The translations under genes and the position numbers were made by a program. Positions 26,202 through 35,027 of a stretch of 64,000 nt of DNA are shown here, piece after piece. The DNA comes from Thiomicrorhabdus sp965602805 (GTDB taxonomy: Bacteria; Pseudomonadota; Gammaproteobacteria; Thiomicrospirales; Thiomicrospiraceae), in contig CBFCZK010000004.1 of NCBI GenBank assembly GCA_965602805.1, positions 166,702 through 230,701 of the forward strand. Direction: 5' to 3'. The notes below the pieces were generated by a model, which was not told the DNA's origin, searched no databases, and worked only from the letters and a program-made list of their open reading frames with translations. How positions within the stretch are numbered: position 1 is the first letter of the stretch; the number at the start of each line of letters is the position of its first letter.

Positions 26202-27614
26202 ATGAGTATTCGCGATCGTTTAAGACAGGCAGAATCACAGCGAAGTTTAGCCACAGAGGTTCAAAGTAAAGTCAATGCTGACGTAACTTCTGTTAGTGCT
26301 TCAACCAGGTCAATCTCTGAGGTTGGCTCTATCCAGAATGCTTCATTCCTAGAAATTAAAAGCACCTGCCAAAAAAAAGCAGCAGAAGATGAGGCTTTTT
26401 ATGAAGCGGATAGTAAAGAAACTCGACAAGAGTTAAGGCCAAGGCTTGAAAAGCTCGTGCGTGAAACGGCTGCAGACATGGGCTATCCCCTGTCTGATAT
26501 AGAAGTACGTCAATTAGGTGTTGAACTGTTGGACGAGATTTACGGTCTAGGGCCAATTGAACCTTTGTTATCAGACCCTACCGTTTCAGATATTTTGATT
26601 AACGGCTACAACCAGATTTATGTTGAGCGAGCAGGACAGTTAGAACTTACAGATGTACAGTTCATCAGTGAAGAACATCTACGTAATAAAGTCGATAGGA
26701 TGTTGTATACCACCGGTCGCCGGGTCGATGAATCTTCGCCTCTAGTCGATGCACGTTTGCCTGATGGTTCACGTATCAATATTATCATTCCACCCCTTGC
26801 GGTAGATGGTATCAGCGTTTCAATTCGTCGTTTTCCAGAACAGCATTTACGAGCAAAAGATCTCATTTCCTATGGCTCAATGACTGAACAGATGTTCCAG
26901 TTTTTGGAGTTTGCAGTTAAGGCTGGATTGAATATGCTTGTCTGTGGCGGAACGGGGTCGGGTAAGACGACTACTTTAAACATGTTGTCAGGTTTGATTC
27001 CAGAAAATGAACGTACTGTAACGATTGAAGACAGTGCCGAGTTACGGATGCAGCAAGCACATGTCGTACGTTTAGAAACACGTCCACCCAACGCTGAGGG
27101 CATTGGGGAAGTAACCGCCCGTGAATTACTGAAGAATGCCTTAAGAATGCGTCCTGATCGTATCGTCTTGGGTGAGGTGCGTGGTGGCGAAGTATTGGAT
27201 ATGTTACAAGCAATGAATACCGGGCATGATGGTTCATTGGCTACGTTGCATGCTAACAGCCCTAGGGATAGTATCGCCCGACTTGAGTTGATGATTAACC
27301 TCAGTGGTGTCGATATTCCAGCGGCATCCATTCGTAAGCAAATCGCCAGCGCTATTGACATTATTATTTATGTTAACCGTGGTAAGGATGGTAAACGTCG
27401 AGTTGAGTCTGTTACCGAAGTGATTGGTGTTGAGGAAGATAATGTCGTTTTGCAAGAAATCTATGTATTTGAAAATACAATGGATAAAGGCTCGGATGTT
27501 ATGCGCGGGGTTTTCAGGGCAACGGGGCTACGTCCTGGTTGTGGCAAGAAATGTGAAGCGGTAGGTTATCGTTTACCACCCGATTTGTTTAACTTTACGC
27601 AAGAAGCTATTTAA
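26202..27614 (+). CDS. cpaF: Tad pilus secretion ATPase CpaF/TadA
   Basis: A 470-residue hexameric secretion ATPase of the GspE family that powers both pilus extension and retraction in Tad systems. Seen: N-terminal domain (about 80-190, YGLGPIEPLLSDPTVSDILING), Walker A GGTGSGKTTTLNML, Asp box TIEDSAELRMQQ, Walker B/His box LGEVRGGEVLDMLQAMNTGHDGSLATLHANS. Two possible zinc Cys (GCGKKC) lie near the C-terminus. The next gene begins on its stop codon. Confidence 0.95.
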   Translation: MSIRDRLRQAESQRSLATEVQSKVNADVTSVSASTRSISEVGSIQNASFLEIKSTCQKKAAEDEAFYEADSKETRQELRPRLEKLVRETAADMGYPLSDIEVRQLGVELLDEIYGLGPIEPLLSDPTVSDILINGYNQIYVERAGQLELTDVQFISEEHLRNKVDRMLYTTGRRVDESSPLVDARLPDGSRINIIIPPLAVDGISVSIRRFPEQHLRAKDLISYGSMTEQMFQFLEFAVKAGLNMLVCGGTGSGKTTTLNMLSGLIPENERTVTIEDSAELRMQQAHVVRLETRPPNAEGIGEVTARELLKNALRMRPDRIVLGEVRGGEVLDMLQAMNTGHDGSLATLHANSPRDSIARLELMINLSGVDIPAASIRKQIASAIDIIIYVNRGKDGKRRVESVTEVIGVEEDNVVLQEIYVFENTMDKGSDVMRGVFRATGLRPGCGKKCEAVGYRLPPDLFNFTQEAI

Positions 27615-28555
27615 TGGATATTGGATTTGTCATTGTTGCATTAGGGATAATGCTGCCATTTGTGATTTTGGGTTTTACTTTGTCGATGCAGCGAGAGCAA
27701 AAAAAACTCTCTGATCTTAGGGCGTTAATGACGCGCATTGGTATTCCACAGGCTGAGCAAAAAGGTATAAAAGATCAACTTCTAGATCAAAAAGAAACTT
27801 TTTGGTATATGTGGCTGAGTGGTAAATTTAAAAAAGCGGGTATTACCCAAAAGAATGACATTACTAAATTGGTTGTCGTTCAGTTTATATTGTTGTTTGT
27901 CAGTACATTTGTTTTGGCCACTAAGTTCAATGTGCTGAATGAAAAACTCATTTTGGTTAGCTTTCTACTTCCTATGCTACCGTTGGCTTACCTGTTCTTA
28001 AGAGTTTATCAACGACAAACAGAGATGAGGAAGCGTTTTCCAGATATGCTCGATTCAATTGTTCGTTCACTGCACTCCGGTTATGGAATTGATGGTGCCT
28101 TAGCGGCGGTGGGTGAAGACATGAAAGGCCCTTTAGCACAAGAGATGAAGGAGGTTAATAAGCAGTTAACTCTTGGAATTAGTATGCGTGATATTTTGCG
28201 TGAATTTCAAAGAAGAGTTGACCTGCCCGAAGCCCAGTTTTTCGTTATCACGTTGATTATTCAACGTGAGTCCGGTGGGCAACTGTCTACGATTTTGCGA
28301 GAGTTAGCTAAATTGATGCGTCGTAGAGAGTCTTTTCAAGCAAAGCTTAAAACCATGACTGCAGAATCTCGTTTTACCGCTTGGTTTATAGGGGGAGCGC
28401 CAATAGTCTATATCGGTTATAAATATTTCTTTGATAAGGCATCAATGGATTTCTTTCTAAATGATCCTTTAGGTTTCAAACTATTCTTAATATCGGTTGG
28501 GCTTATTAGTGTTGGCACCCTGATACTTAGACAAATGTTGAAGATGAGGTTTTAA
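27614..28555 (+). CDS. tadB: Tad pilus platform protein TadB
   Basis: A 313-residue inner-membrane protein of the type II secretion F/GspF family. Seen: membrane segments near 5-25, 90-115, 245-265 and 275-300, and the F-domain RFPDMLDSIVRSLHSGYGIDGALAAVGEDM through QRESGGQLSTILRELAKLMRRR. TadB and TadC form the platform moved by CpaF. Its stop overlaps the TadC start by 1 base. Confidence 0.93.
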   Translation: MDIGFVIVALGIMLPFVILGFTLSMQREQKKLSDLRALMTRIGIPQAEQKGIKDQLLDQKETFWYMWLSGKFKKAGITQKNDITKLVVVQFILLFVSTFVLATKFNVLNEKLILVSFLLPMLPLAYLFLRVYQRQTEMRKRFPDMLDSIVRSLHSGYGIDGALAAVGEDMKGPLAQEMKEVNKQLTLGISMRDILREFQRRVDLPEAQFFVITLIIQRESGGQLSTILRELAKLMRRRESFQAKLKTMTAESRFTAWFIGGAPIVYIGYKYFFDKASMDFFLNDPLGFKLFLISVGLISVGTLILRQMLKMRF

Positions 28556-29457
28556 TGCAAATTTCTTTTACGATGTTACTGTTGATGATTGCTAGTTTGG
28601 CTTTTTTTAGCGCTTGGTTACTTGTGAATCGCGTCGTTAAATTGCAGGCTAAACAAATAACCAAGGAGCGCATAAAGGCACGAATAGGTTTGGCGAGTAA
28701 ATACACCAAAGATAGAGTTAATTTTTCAAGTTGTTGGTGGTGTACGTTGGGTCGAGCCATAGGCCCCAAGAAGCGCAAAGAGATCGAAATCGTTCAACGT
28801 CAGTTGGTCAGTGCTGGATTTAGACAGGAAGAGCATATTGGAGCTTATTTTTTCATAAAGTATTCTGTTCTTCTAACCTCTGTATTGGTTATGGCATTGG
28901 CGTGGAGTTGGTTTAATATTCAGGCTATTTGGATAATTATCGTACCGATGGTGTTTTTATTATCACCCGAAAGATTGTTAATCTATTTTGGTCAGGCGAG
29001 ATTGCAAAAAGTCAGTGAGCATCTTCCTGATTTTTTGGATATGTGTAATATCTGCATGAATGCAGGATTGAGTTACTTAGTCGCGCTCAAGCGGGTTTCG
29101 TCAGAGTTGAAAGAGGCTCACCCTGAAATTTGTTATGAGTTTGAATATCTTTTAGATCAAATACAAGTTGGTGTGCCACGACAAGAAGCGCTTCGGCAAT
29201 TTGCGGAGCGTAATCCTACTCAAGATATTCAAACCCTTATTCAGGTGTTGATCCAAAATGAAAAGCTAGGAAGTTCGATTAGTGAGGCTTTGAATGAGTT
29301 TTCGAGACGCATGTATCAGGATCGAGAGCAAAGTCTAGAAGAGAAAGCCGCTAAAACATCCGCTAAAATGGCGATTATTATTATGCCCTTTATGATGGCG
29401 CCTTATCTGATTCTGTTGTTAGGCGAAAAAATGGTTTTATTAGGAAGAGGTTTTTAA
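28555..29457 (+). CDS. tadC: Tad pilus platform protein TadC
   Basis: A 300-residue paralogue of TadB. Membrane segments near 5-25, 95-115, 120-140 and 278-298; F-domain HLPDFLDMCNICMNAGLSYL and NEKLGSSISEALNEFSRRMYQDREQ. Probably pairs with TadB in the platform. A 1-base overlap with tadB and immediate abutment to tadD keep the operon compact. Confidence 0.92.
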   Translation: MQISFTMLLLMIASLAFFSAWLLVNRVVKLQAKQITKERIKARIGLASKYTKDRVNFSSCWWCTLGRAIGPKKRKEIEIVQRQLVSAGFRQEEHIGAYFFIKYSVLLTSVLVMALAWSWFNIQAIWIIIVPMVFLLSPERLLIYFGQARLQKVSEHLPDFLDMCNICMNAGLSYLVALKRVSSELKEAHPEICYEFEYLLDQIQVGVPRQEALRQFAERNPTQDIQTLIQVLIQNEKLGSSISEALNEFSRRMYQDREQSLEEKAAKTSAKMAIIIMPFMMAPYLILLLGEKMVLLGRGF

Positions 29458-30099
29458 GTGGATTTAGAAATTAAAAAAACATCTGGATTGACATTTAAAG
29501 GTCTTTTGTTGGCGAGTCTATTAAGTTCTTTAGTCGGTTGCAGTCAGCTATCTTCAAAGCCTGAGAATCAAATTGATTATGCAAAATATTCACAACAAGT
29601 AGAACCTTTATCAACTGAGTTAGGTAAGGAAGAGGAGTATGAGTTTGCTTTAGATTTGGCTAAGCTAGAAATCGAGCGTCACCGCTATGATCGTGCGGAG
29701 GTTTTGTTACAGAAATTACGCAAGTCAAAGGGTGGTGATATTCGCCTGTACCGCTTATTAGCGAAAGTTTATGAAGCACAGCAGAAAAATGATTTGAGTT
29801 TAATTGCTTGGCAGGAAGTTAATAAAAACTCAAAGGCCACCATTGATGATGAATCTGAATTAGCGCGTTTATCATTGATTCAATCTGAATATGAATCTGC
29901 AGAAGGAATTTACCAGGCCTGGTTAACTCATGCTGATCGTGCTGTTCAAGTCACAGCATTAAATAACCTAGGGTTTAGTGCGCTTTTGCAGAAAAAATAT
30001 GTGGATGCTCAAGATTTATTTGAGCAAGCTTTACAAAAAGACCCATTGAACAGTAAAGCAATCAATAATTTAAAACTAGTCAAAACTTTGGTGGAATAA
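29458..30099 (+). CDS. tadD: TadD-like TPR lipoprotein
   Basis: A 213-residue lipoprotein (GTG start; lipobox LVGC, Cys about 28) with tetratricopeptide-type repeats (about 60-205; for example LNNLGFSALLQKKYVDAQDLFEQALQ-type helices). In Tad systems TadD helps place or stabilise the secretin, like pilotins. A palindrome copy (29912-29923) is embedded in the reading frame as YQAWL. Confidence 0.85.
   Translation: MDLEIKKTSGLTFKGLLLASLLSSLVGCSQLSSKPENQIDYAKYSQQVEPLSTELGKEEEYEFALDLAKLEIERHRYDRAEVLLQKLRKSKGGDIRLYRLLAKVYEAQQKNDLSLIAWQEVNKNSKATIDDESELARLSLIQSEYESAEGIYQAWLTHADRAVQVTALNNLGFSALLQKKYVDAQDLFEQALQKDPLNSKAINNLKLVKTLVE
29912..29923. repeat. Palindrome ACCAGGCCTGGT inside tadD
   Basis: Exact copy, read as Y-Q-A-W-L. 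Confidence 0.95.
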
Positions 30100-30102
30100 G
30101 GC

Positions 30103-31449
30103 ATGCAAATATTGCAACGTTTGAGAAAACAGCGTGGATCGATTACTTTGCTGGGTGCAGCTTCAATTGGCTTGTCGTTATTTGCGTTCAATCAGGTAAC
30201 TGAATACGGCAATGCTAAGCTTTTAGATAGAGAGCTTGATAACTATGCGCGTGATGTTGCCAGTGTTGCATTACGTTCAGAATTAGCCATTACTTCAGGA
30301 ATGACTAATAAACAAATTACTAGTCAGACGGTGGATGCGCTTCTGTCACAAGTAAGTATGTATACTGTGGCAGATGATACAAACGCAGTTAATTTGAATA
30401 AACAGATTACTTTTGGAAATTTAGATGGGAGCGGGAGTTTTGTAGCTTTAACTACTGATAAAAGTAATCCAAGAGCTGCTGACACGCCTCCTGATTTTAG
30501 TGCTGTAGCTGTTCAGCTTTATAGTACCGATAGCTTTTATTCTTTCACTCCGCAAGGTAAGGCCATTTATGGCTTGTCAGTTGATAATCAAAATTCTGAT
30601 GCTGGCTGTTATTGCAAAAACCGTTACACAGCCTGTTTAGATATGGAGCTAACTGAGGCTGACTTGTTACCGATTCCTTCTGCTGATGCAATCCCTATTG
30701 CTGTAAAAGGATCGGATGCACGCAAAAACTATTGTGACTATGGTTACACAGAGGAAAATGTAGATGCTTCTTCGGCAACAAAATATCCATATGTTGAATT
30801 TAACGACACCTGGATTGGGCGTCCACCAGAGACCGTAAATTTCTTCCTATTTTATTCAACTGATTATGATACTGAAGTTTTTGACCGAATTTTAAAACAT
30901 AAACCAGTAGCTGTTGTTGATGGTGAGGACCCCATCAAGGAAACAAGTGGGTTCTCTAGTCTATTTAGTAGTTTTTTTTGCTTCTTTAGTTGTTCTGACG
31001 TTGACATTAAAGCACAAGAGCAGAGTTTAAGTGTCCTTGAAAAAGATGAAATACTACCTACATCATCAGTCTCGGATTATAAATGTAATAAAACCTCACT
31101 TTTTTCAAGTAGTGTTGTAGGTTGTGATAGTGCTTCTTCTTCTAATGATGTTGTGCTACATGATGGCGCTTATATCGGCTATCAAGGTACGTGTGTTCCA
31201 GATACTAGTAGTTCGAATGTCGCGATGTCTCGCTGCTTATCTTATAACGATGGGGCTACGCCACGTTATGAAAGTTGCTTAGAAATAGAGCGCAGAAGTT
31301 CGTTACAGATGAACTTTTTTCAGCGCATGATGGCTTTCTTTTTTGGGCCAATTCTCGACTGGGAGCGTTCTTATGAAGGACTGAATTGCGAAGTACAAAA
31401 AATGAAATATGTTGGTTGGATGTTTTGGGGGGGCTGGCAGGACGTTTAA
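30103..31449 (+). CDS. Cys-rich TadG-like pilus assembly protein
   Basis: A 448-residue protein, last gene of the Tad operon, three bases after tadD. The N-terminus (QRGSITLLGAASIGLSLFAF) resembles TadE/TadG-type membrane anchors. No von Willebrand domain motif is visible. The rest is unusual: Ser-rich, with 16 or so Cys in several pairs (CYCKNRYTAC; CFFSC; GTCVP; SRCLSY; SCLEIE), suggesting a disulfide-stabilised extracellular or periplasmic domain. It may be a tip adhesin or minor subunit; that is inferred from position. I do not recognise a family for the C-terminal part. Confidence 0.65.
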   Translation: MQILQRLRKQRGSITLLGAASIGLSLFAFNQVTEYGNAKLLDRELDNYARDVASVALRSELAITSGMTNKQITSQTVDALLSQVSMYTVADDTNAVNLNKQITFGNLDGSGSFVALTTDKSNPRAADTPPDFSAVAVQLYSTDSFYSFTPQGKAIYGLSVDNQNSDAGCYCKNRYTACLDMELTEADLLPIPSADAIPIAVKGSDARKNYCDYGYTEENVDASSATKYPYVEFNDTWIGRPPETVNFFLFYSTDYDTEVFDRILKHKPVAVVDGEDPIKETSGFSSLFSSFFCFFSCSDVDIKAQEQSLSVLEKDEILPTSSVSDYKCNKTSLFSSSVVGCDSASSSNDVVLHDGAYIGYQGTCVPDTSSSNVAMSRCLSYNDGATPRYESCLEIERRSSLQMNFFQRMMAFFFGPILDWERSYEGLNCEVQKMKYVGWMFWGGWQDV

Positions 31450-31460
31450 CGGTTTATGGC

Positions 31461-31489
31461 TAGACAAACCAACGTATAACCTCTATAAT
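31461..31489 (+). promoter_or_regulatory. Promoter of tRNA-Ser (and probably ffs)
   Basis: TAGACA (31461-31466), 17-base spacer, TATAAT (31484-31489), placing transcription start just before the tRNA at 31505. No separate good promoter is seen before ffs, so the two RNAs may be cotranscribed. Confidence 0.7.
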
Positions 31490-31504
31490 TCGCACATCAT
31501 TTTA

Positions 31505-31592
31505 GGAGAGCTGTCTGAGTGGCCGAAAGAGCACGCTTGGAAAGCGTGTATAGGGAAACCTATCGGGGGTTCGAATCCCCCGCTCTCCACCA
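31505..31592 (+). tRNA. tRNA-Ser (anticodon GGA)
   Basis: An 88-nt class II tRNA with encoded CCA. Acceptor GGAGAGC (31505-31511) pairs with GCTCTCC (31582-31588). Anticodon GGA at 31539-31541 sits in the loop of the CACGC/GCGTG stem. The long variable arm (TATAGG GAAA CCTATC) and T arm (GGGGG TTCGAAT CCCCC) are clear. Position 73 (31589) is A, whereas known bacterial tRNA-Ser usually has G. It reads UCC/UCU codons. Confidence 0.97.
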
Positions 31593-31617
31593 ATTTGTTT
31601 TGAATGATTTCTATTAT

Positions 31618-31730
31618 GGTGACTCTATTCGTCCCCTCGCGACGCTAAGTTGGGAACTCCGCCAGGTCCGGAAGGAAGCAACGGTACCTTCTGATGCGTG
31701 CGCCGAGGTAAGGCGGGTAGGGTTGCCACC
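31618..31730 (+). ncRNA. ffs: Signal recognition particle 4.5S RNA
   Basis: About 113 nt that fold into the single long SRP hairpin: GGTGACTC at the 5' end pairs with the 3' end GGTTGCCACC, and the conserved domain IV apical loop GGTCCGGAAGGAAGCA is present. It binds Ffh to target inner-membrane proteins. It lies between tRNA-Ser and dnaX, as in relatives. Ends are estimated from pairing to within a few bases. Confidence 0.92.
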
Positions 31731-31983
31731 CATTATTTGTATATGTAAATCCTGCTGTAACTATCTTTATATCTGTAACTCTATTCTGTACCTATGCTGT
31801 TCTCTTAATTGCCTGTCTGCACATCAATATCAATGAGTCGGATAACCGTCTAAATTGTTCTCAATTCAAACTCTTTTCAAGTTAAAATAAATCTAATTTT
31901 TATATGTCTTTTATTGAACGCTTTTCAACGATACGTTCTGTAACTATTGCACCCTATACTTCGCCCTAAATAAGGTTTTATTG

Positions 31984-34575
31984 ATGAGTTATACCGTTCT
32001 TGCCCGTAAGTGGCGCCCTAAAAAGTTTTCGGAATTGGTCGGACAAACCCATGTCATGCAGGCTTTAGCAAACGCACTGGATCAGCAGCGACTTCATCAT
32101 GCTTATTTATTTACGGGTACGCGCGGTGTCGGTAAAACTACTATTGCTCGTATTTTCTCGAAAGCCTTAAATTGTGAAGAGGGAATTTCCTCAACACCTT
32201 GTGGGGTGTGTGATACCTGTCGTTCGATTGATGAGGGGCGTTTTATCGATCTAATTGAAGTTGATGCGGCTTCGAAGACCAAGGTCGATGATACACGTGA
32301 GATTTTAGATAATGTCCAGTTTGCCCCGACTCAAGGGCGCTATAAAGTCTACTTGATTGATGAAGTGCACATGTTGTCTAAAAGTAGTTTTAACGCCTTG
32401 TTAAAAACACTGGAAGAGCCACCTGAACATGTTAAGTTTTTGCTGGCAACCACTGATCCGCATAAGTTACCCATCACCGTATTGTCACGATGCTTGCAAT
32501 TCAATTTGATGCGTTTGACGCAGTTACAGATTCAAACGCATCTTGAGTTCATTATGGGGCAAGAAAACTTACCGTTTGAAAGTAGTGCGCTGGCGTTGAT
32601 TGCCAAGGGTGCGGATGGATCAGCTCGCGATGCCTTGAGCCTATTAGATCAAGCGATTGCTTATGGCGCGGGTGAGGTGCTGTTTCAACCGGTGCAAACC
32701 ATGTTAGGTTTGGTCGATCAACAATATAGTTTAGCGATTCTACAGGCCTTAGCGGCAAATGATCCGGAATTGGTCAAGCAAGCGGTTCAGCAGTTAGCCA
32801 GTATGGGCGTCGATTATCAGGCGCTATTAGCGCAGTTGATTGAAACCTTGCATGCCTTGTCTTATTACCAAGTGTTTGGTGATAATGCATCCTCTATGAG
32901 TATTCCGGATGATGTTCTAATCTCACTTGCAAAACAGATTACGCCGGAAAGAGTACAGTTATGGTATCAGATAGCGCTATTGGCAAAACAAGACATGCAA
33001 CTTGCACCGGATATTCGTATTGGTTTTGAAATGGCCTTGATCCGTATGTTGGCTTTTCAGCCCGCGAGTAATATTTTGGCAACCGTGTCGTCAGATACTT
33101 CAGAAGGGCAGTTAACTACTGTAGGTAATATTAATGCACAACAATCTGCTGCTCGCCCACAAATGGTGGCAACAGGTACGGGTGGTCTGAATCAACCGTC
33201 GTCTGCGACTTCAGAAGCGGCAGACGTGCAGAATGCTTTAGCGGGTTTGGCAACCGCTCGTTCATTAGTAGGCAAAAAAGTGGTTCCGCGTACAGACTTT
33301 ATTAAAGAAGAGCAAACAGCAGCTTATTCGGATCAGGAGACTTTAGCTCAAACGATTCAAAGTACACCAGCGACTTTGGCTGACTCTGAGTCCTATGCCC
33401 CTGTAGAGGAGCTTCCTATAGAACAGAGTGTTGACGGTGCAATGGATGAAGGTTCGTCTGGCCAACTTGTCACGCCAGAGCAGGGCATTAATCAATCTAA
33501 TGATTCAATTCCGACGCCGGGTTTTTCTGAAAATTTACCGCCAGATTGGGAGCAAAATCCCCGCGCTCAAGCAGAAGAACAATACCCTGAAGGTTTTTTT
33601 GGTGAGCCACCGGCATCGCTGAGTGAAGAACCTTTTCCAGAACCATTTGCACCCGTAGCGACACAGATAACGAACGCTCAGCCGGAGTCTATCTCAAATA
33701 TTTCTAATATACCCAATAGTTCTGCTCCAGTTTCAAGTTCAGACCATCTTGCAAAAATTAAAGAGAGGTTGAAACAGCCGCTGGGAAAGTCAAATAAAGT
33801 AAATTCAAGTCAGGCGGGTTTTAGTCAAGAACAGCACTCTCAACACAGAGTAGAGCAATCAGTTTCAGAAGAAATGCCTTCGAGTCAGCCAGTTCAAAAA
33901 AATACTCAGCTTGAGACTCAAGATTTTCCGTCAGTTTCTGCCGTTAAAGCACCGTCTTTAACAAATGAAAAACAATCGACAGCGATGAATGCCTTGAATC
34001 AACTGCAGGCAATGCAACAGTCATCGAGTTCTACGATGGAATCATCATCCCCTTTGGTTGAAGATGCTCAAGTTCCTGAAGAAAATTCGACGCAAGCCTT
34101 GGCAGTGCATGCCGGATCTAACATTCAGCTAGCCCCCGAGTTATCAAACGTTGTAGTGAATGAACCTGTAGAAGTTTTCGGCGAGATTCGTTACGATTCA
34201 GACATAGAAAACTGGTTAGAAATTATTAAGCAACTCTCTTTAAAGGGGATGGCAGCAGAAGTCGCACGTAATTCGGTATTGGTTGAGTTTTCAGAAGTCT
34301 ATATGGCAGTGAGTATAGATCCAACACAAGATTATTCAAACCAAGAGGTCGCTCTTGTTCAATTTACTGAGGCTGTCAAAGCCCGTTTTGGCCAAGAGCT
34401 GGTTTTAGAGTTTGTCACGGTTAGCGAACATTTTACGCCCGCTAAACATGCAAACCAGCTCTCTGCTGACAAACAGGCCCAAGCCATTCACTCGATTGAC
34501 CATGATGTCGTTGTGCAGGCATTTAGTCAGCAGTTAGGTATGCAGGTTATTCCGGATAGCATTCAGCCAGTGTAA
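31984..34575 (+). CDS. dnaX: DNA polymerase III subunit tau (possibly also gamma)
   Basis: An 863-residue clamp-loader subunit. Seen: AAA+ domain with Walker A TGTRGVGKTTIARI, the four-Cys zinc module (LNCEEG...CGVCDTC), DEVHMLS Walker B, SRC arginine-finger motif SRCLQF, and the C-terminal tau region. Between about 375 and 700 is a Gln/Ser/Glu-rich linker. AAGG lies 8 bases before ATG 31984; the TTG three bases earlier is less likely. At 33274 GGC AAA AAA GTG (codons 430-433) lies at the E. coli gamma frameshift position; a -1 slip would end after 8 codons. Confidence 0.95.
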   Translation: MSYTVLARKWRPKKFSELVGQTHVMQALANALDQQRLHHAYLFTGTRGVGKTTIARIFSKALNCEEGISSTPCGVCDTCRSIDEGRFIDLIEVDAASKTKVDDTREILDNVQFAPTQGRYKVYLIDEVHMLSKSSFNALLKTLEEPPEHVKFLLATTDPHKLPITVLSRCLQFNLMRLTQLQIQTHLEFIMGQENLPFESSALALIAKGADGSARDALSLLDQAIAYGAGEVLFQPVQTMLGLVDQQYSLAILQALAANDPELVKQAVQQLASMGVDYQALLAQLIETLHALSYYQVFGDNASSMSIPDDVLISLAKQITPERVQLWYQIALLAKQDMQLAPDIRIGFEMALIRMLAFQPASNILATVSSDTSEGQLTTVGNINAQQSAARPQMVATGTGGLNQPSSATSEAADVQNALAGLATARSLVGKKVVPRTDFIKEEQTAAYSDQETLAQTIQSTPATLADSESYAPVEELPIEQSVDGAMDEGSSGQLVTPEQGINQSNDSIPTPGFSENLPPDWEQNPRAQAEEQYPEGFFGEPPASLSEEPFPEPFAPVATQITNAQPESISNISNIPNSSAPVSSSDHLAKIKERLKQPLGKSNKVNSSQAGFSQEQHSQHRVEQSVSEEMPSSQPVQKNTQLETQDFPSVSAVKAPSLTNEKQSTAMNALNQLQAMQQSSSSTMESSSPLVEDAQVPEENSTQALAVHAGSNIQLAPELSNVVVNEPVEVFGEIRYDSDIENWLEIIKQLSLKGMAAEVARNSVLVEFSEVYMAVSIDPTQDYSNQEVALVQFTEAVKARFGQELVLEFVTVSEHFTPAKHANQLSADKQAQAIHSIDHDVVVQAFSQQLGMQVIPDSIQPV

Positions 34576-34656
34576 CGTTAAAATTAGTCGTCCATACTAG
34601 GATGGCTAAACCCAGTGAAATTAATGAATTAACAATTTTAAGAAAAAGGAAGAATT

Positions 34657-34986
34657 ATGTTTGGTGGTAAAGGTGGTCTTGGTAATTTAATGAAACAAGC
34701 GCAAGATATGCAAAAGAATATGCAAGCCGCGCAAGAAGAAGTCGCTAATATGGAAGTCACTGGTGAATCTGGTGGTGGCATGGTCAAAGTCGTTATGACG
34801 GGTAAGCATGAGCTGATTAAGGTCGATATTGATGAAACTCTTATGGACGACAAAGAGATGCTTGAAGATTTAGTGGCAGCTGCCGTGAACAGTGCTGCAC
34901 ATCGCGTAGATGAAGTTTCTAAAGAGAAGATGGGTGGTTTAACAGATGGTATGGATCTACCTGCCGGTATGAAGATGCCTTTTTAA
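34657..34986 (+). CDS. ybaB: YbaB/EbfC nucleoid-associated protein
   Basis: A 109-residue protein with FGGKGGLGNLMKQAQDMQKN at the N-terminus and the TGESGGGMVKVVMTGKHELIKVDIDETL core. A homodimeric nucleoid-associated DNA-binding protein that in E. coli is cotranscribed between dnaX and recR, as here. AAAAAGGAAG precedes the ATG by about 7 bases. Confidence 0.95.
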   Translation: MFGGKGGLGNLMKQAQDMQKNMQAAQEEVANMEVTGESGGGMVKVVMTGKHELIKVDIDETLMDDKEMLEDLVAAAVNSAAHRVDEVSKEKMGGLTDGMDLPAGMKMPF

Positions 34987-35027
34987 TTGTTGCCTTTAAT
35001 TTTTAAACCTATGCAGGTCAATTTTTT

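Noticed and set aside
31409..31836. Two overlapping plus-strand open frames over the tRNA-Ser and ffs genes
   Set aside because: They are open frames through structured RNA genes; no ribosome binding site or protein similarity.
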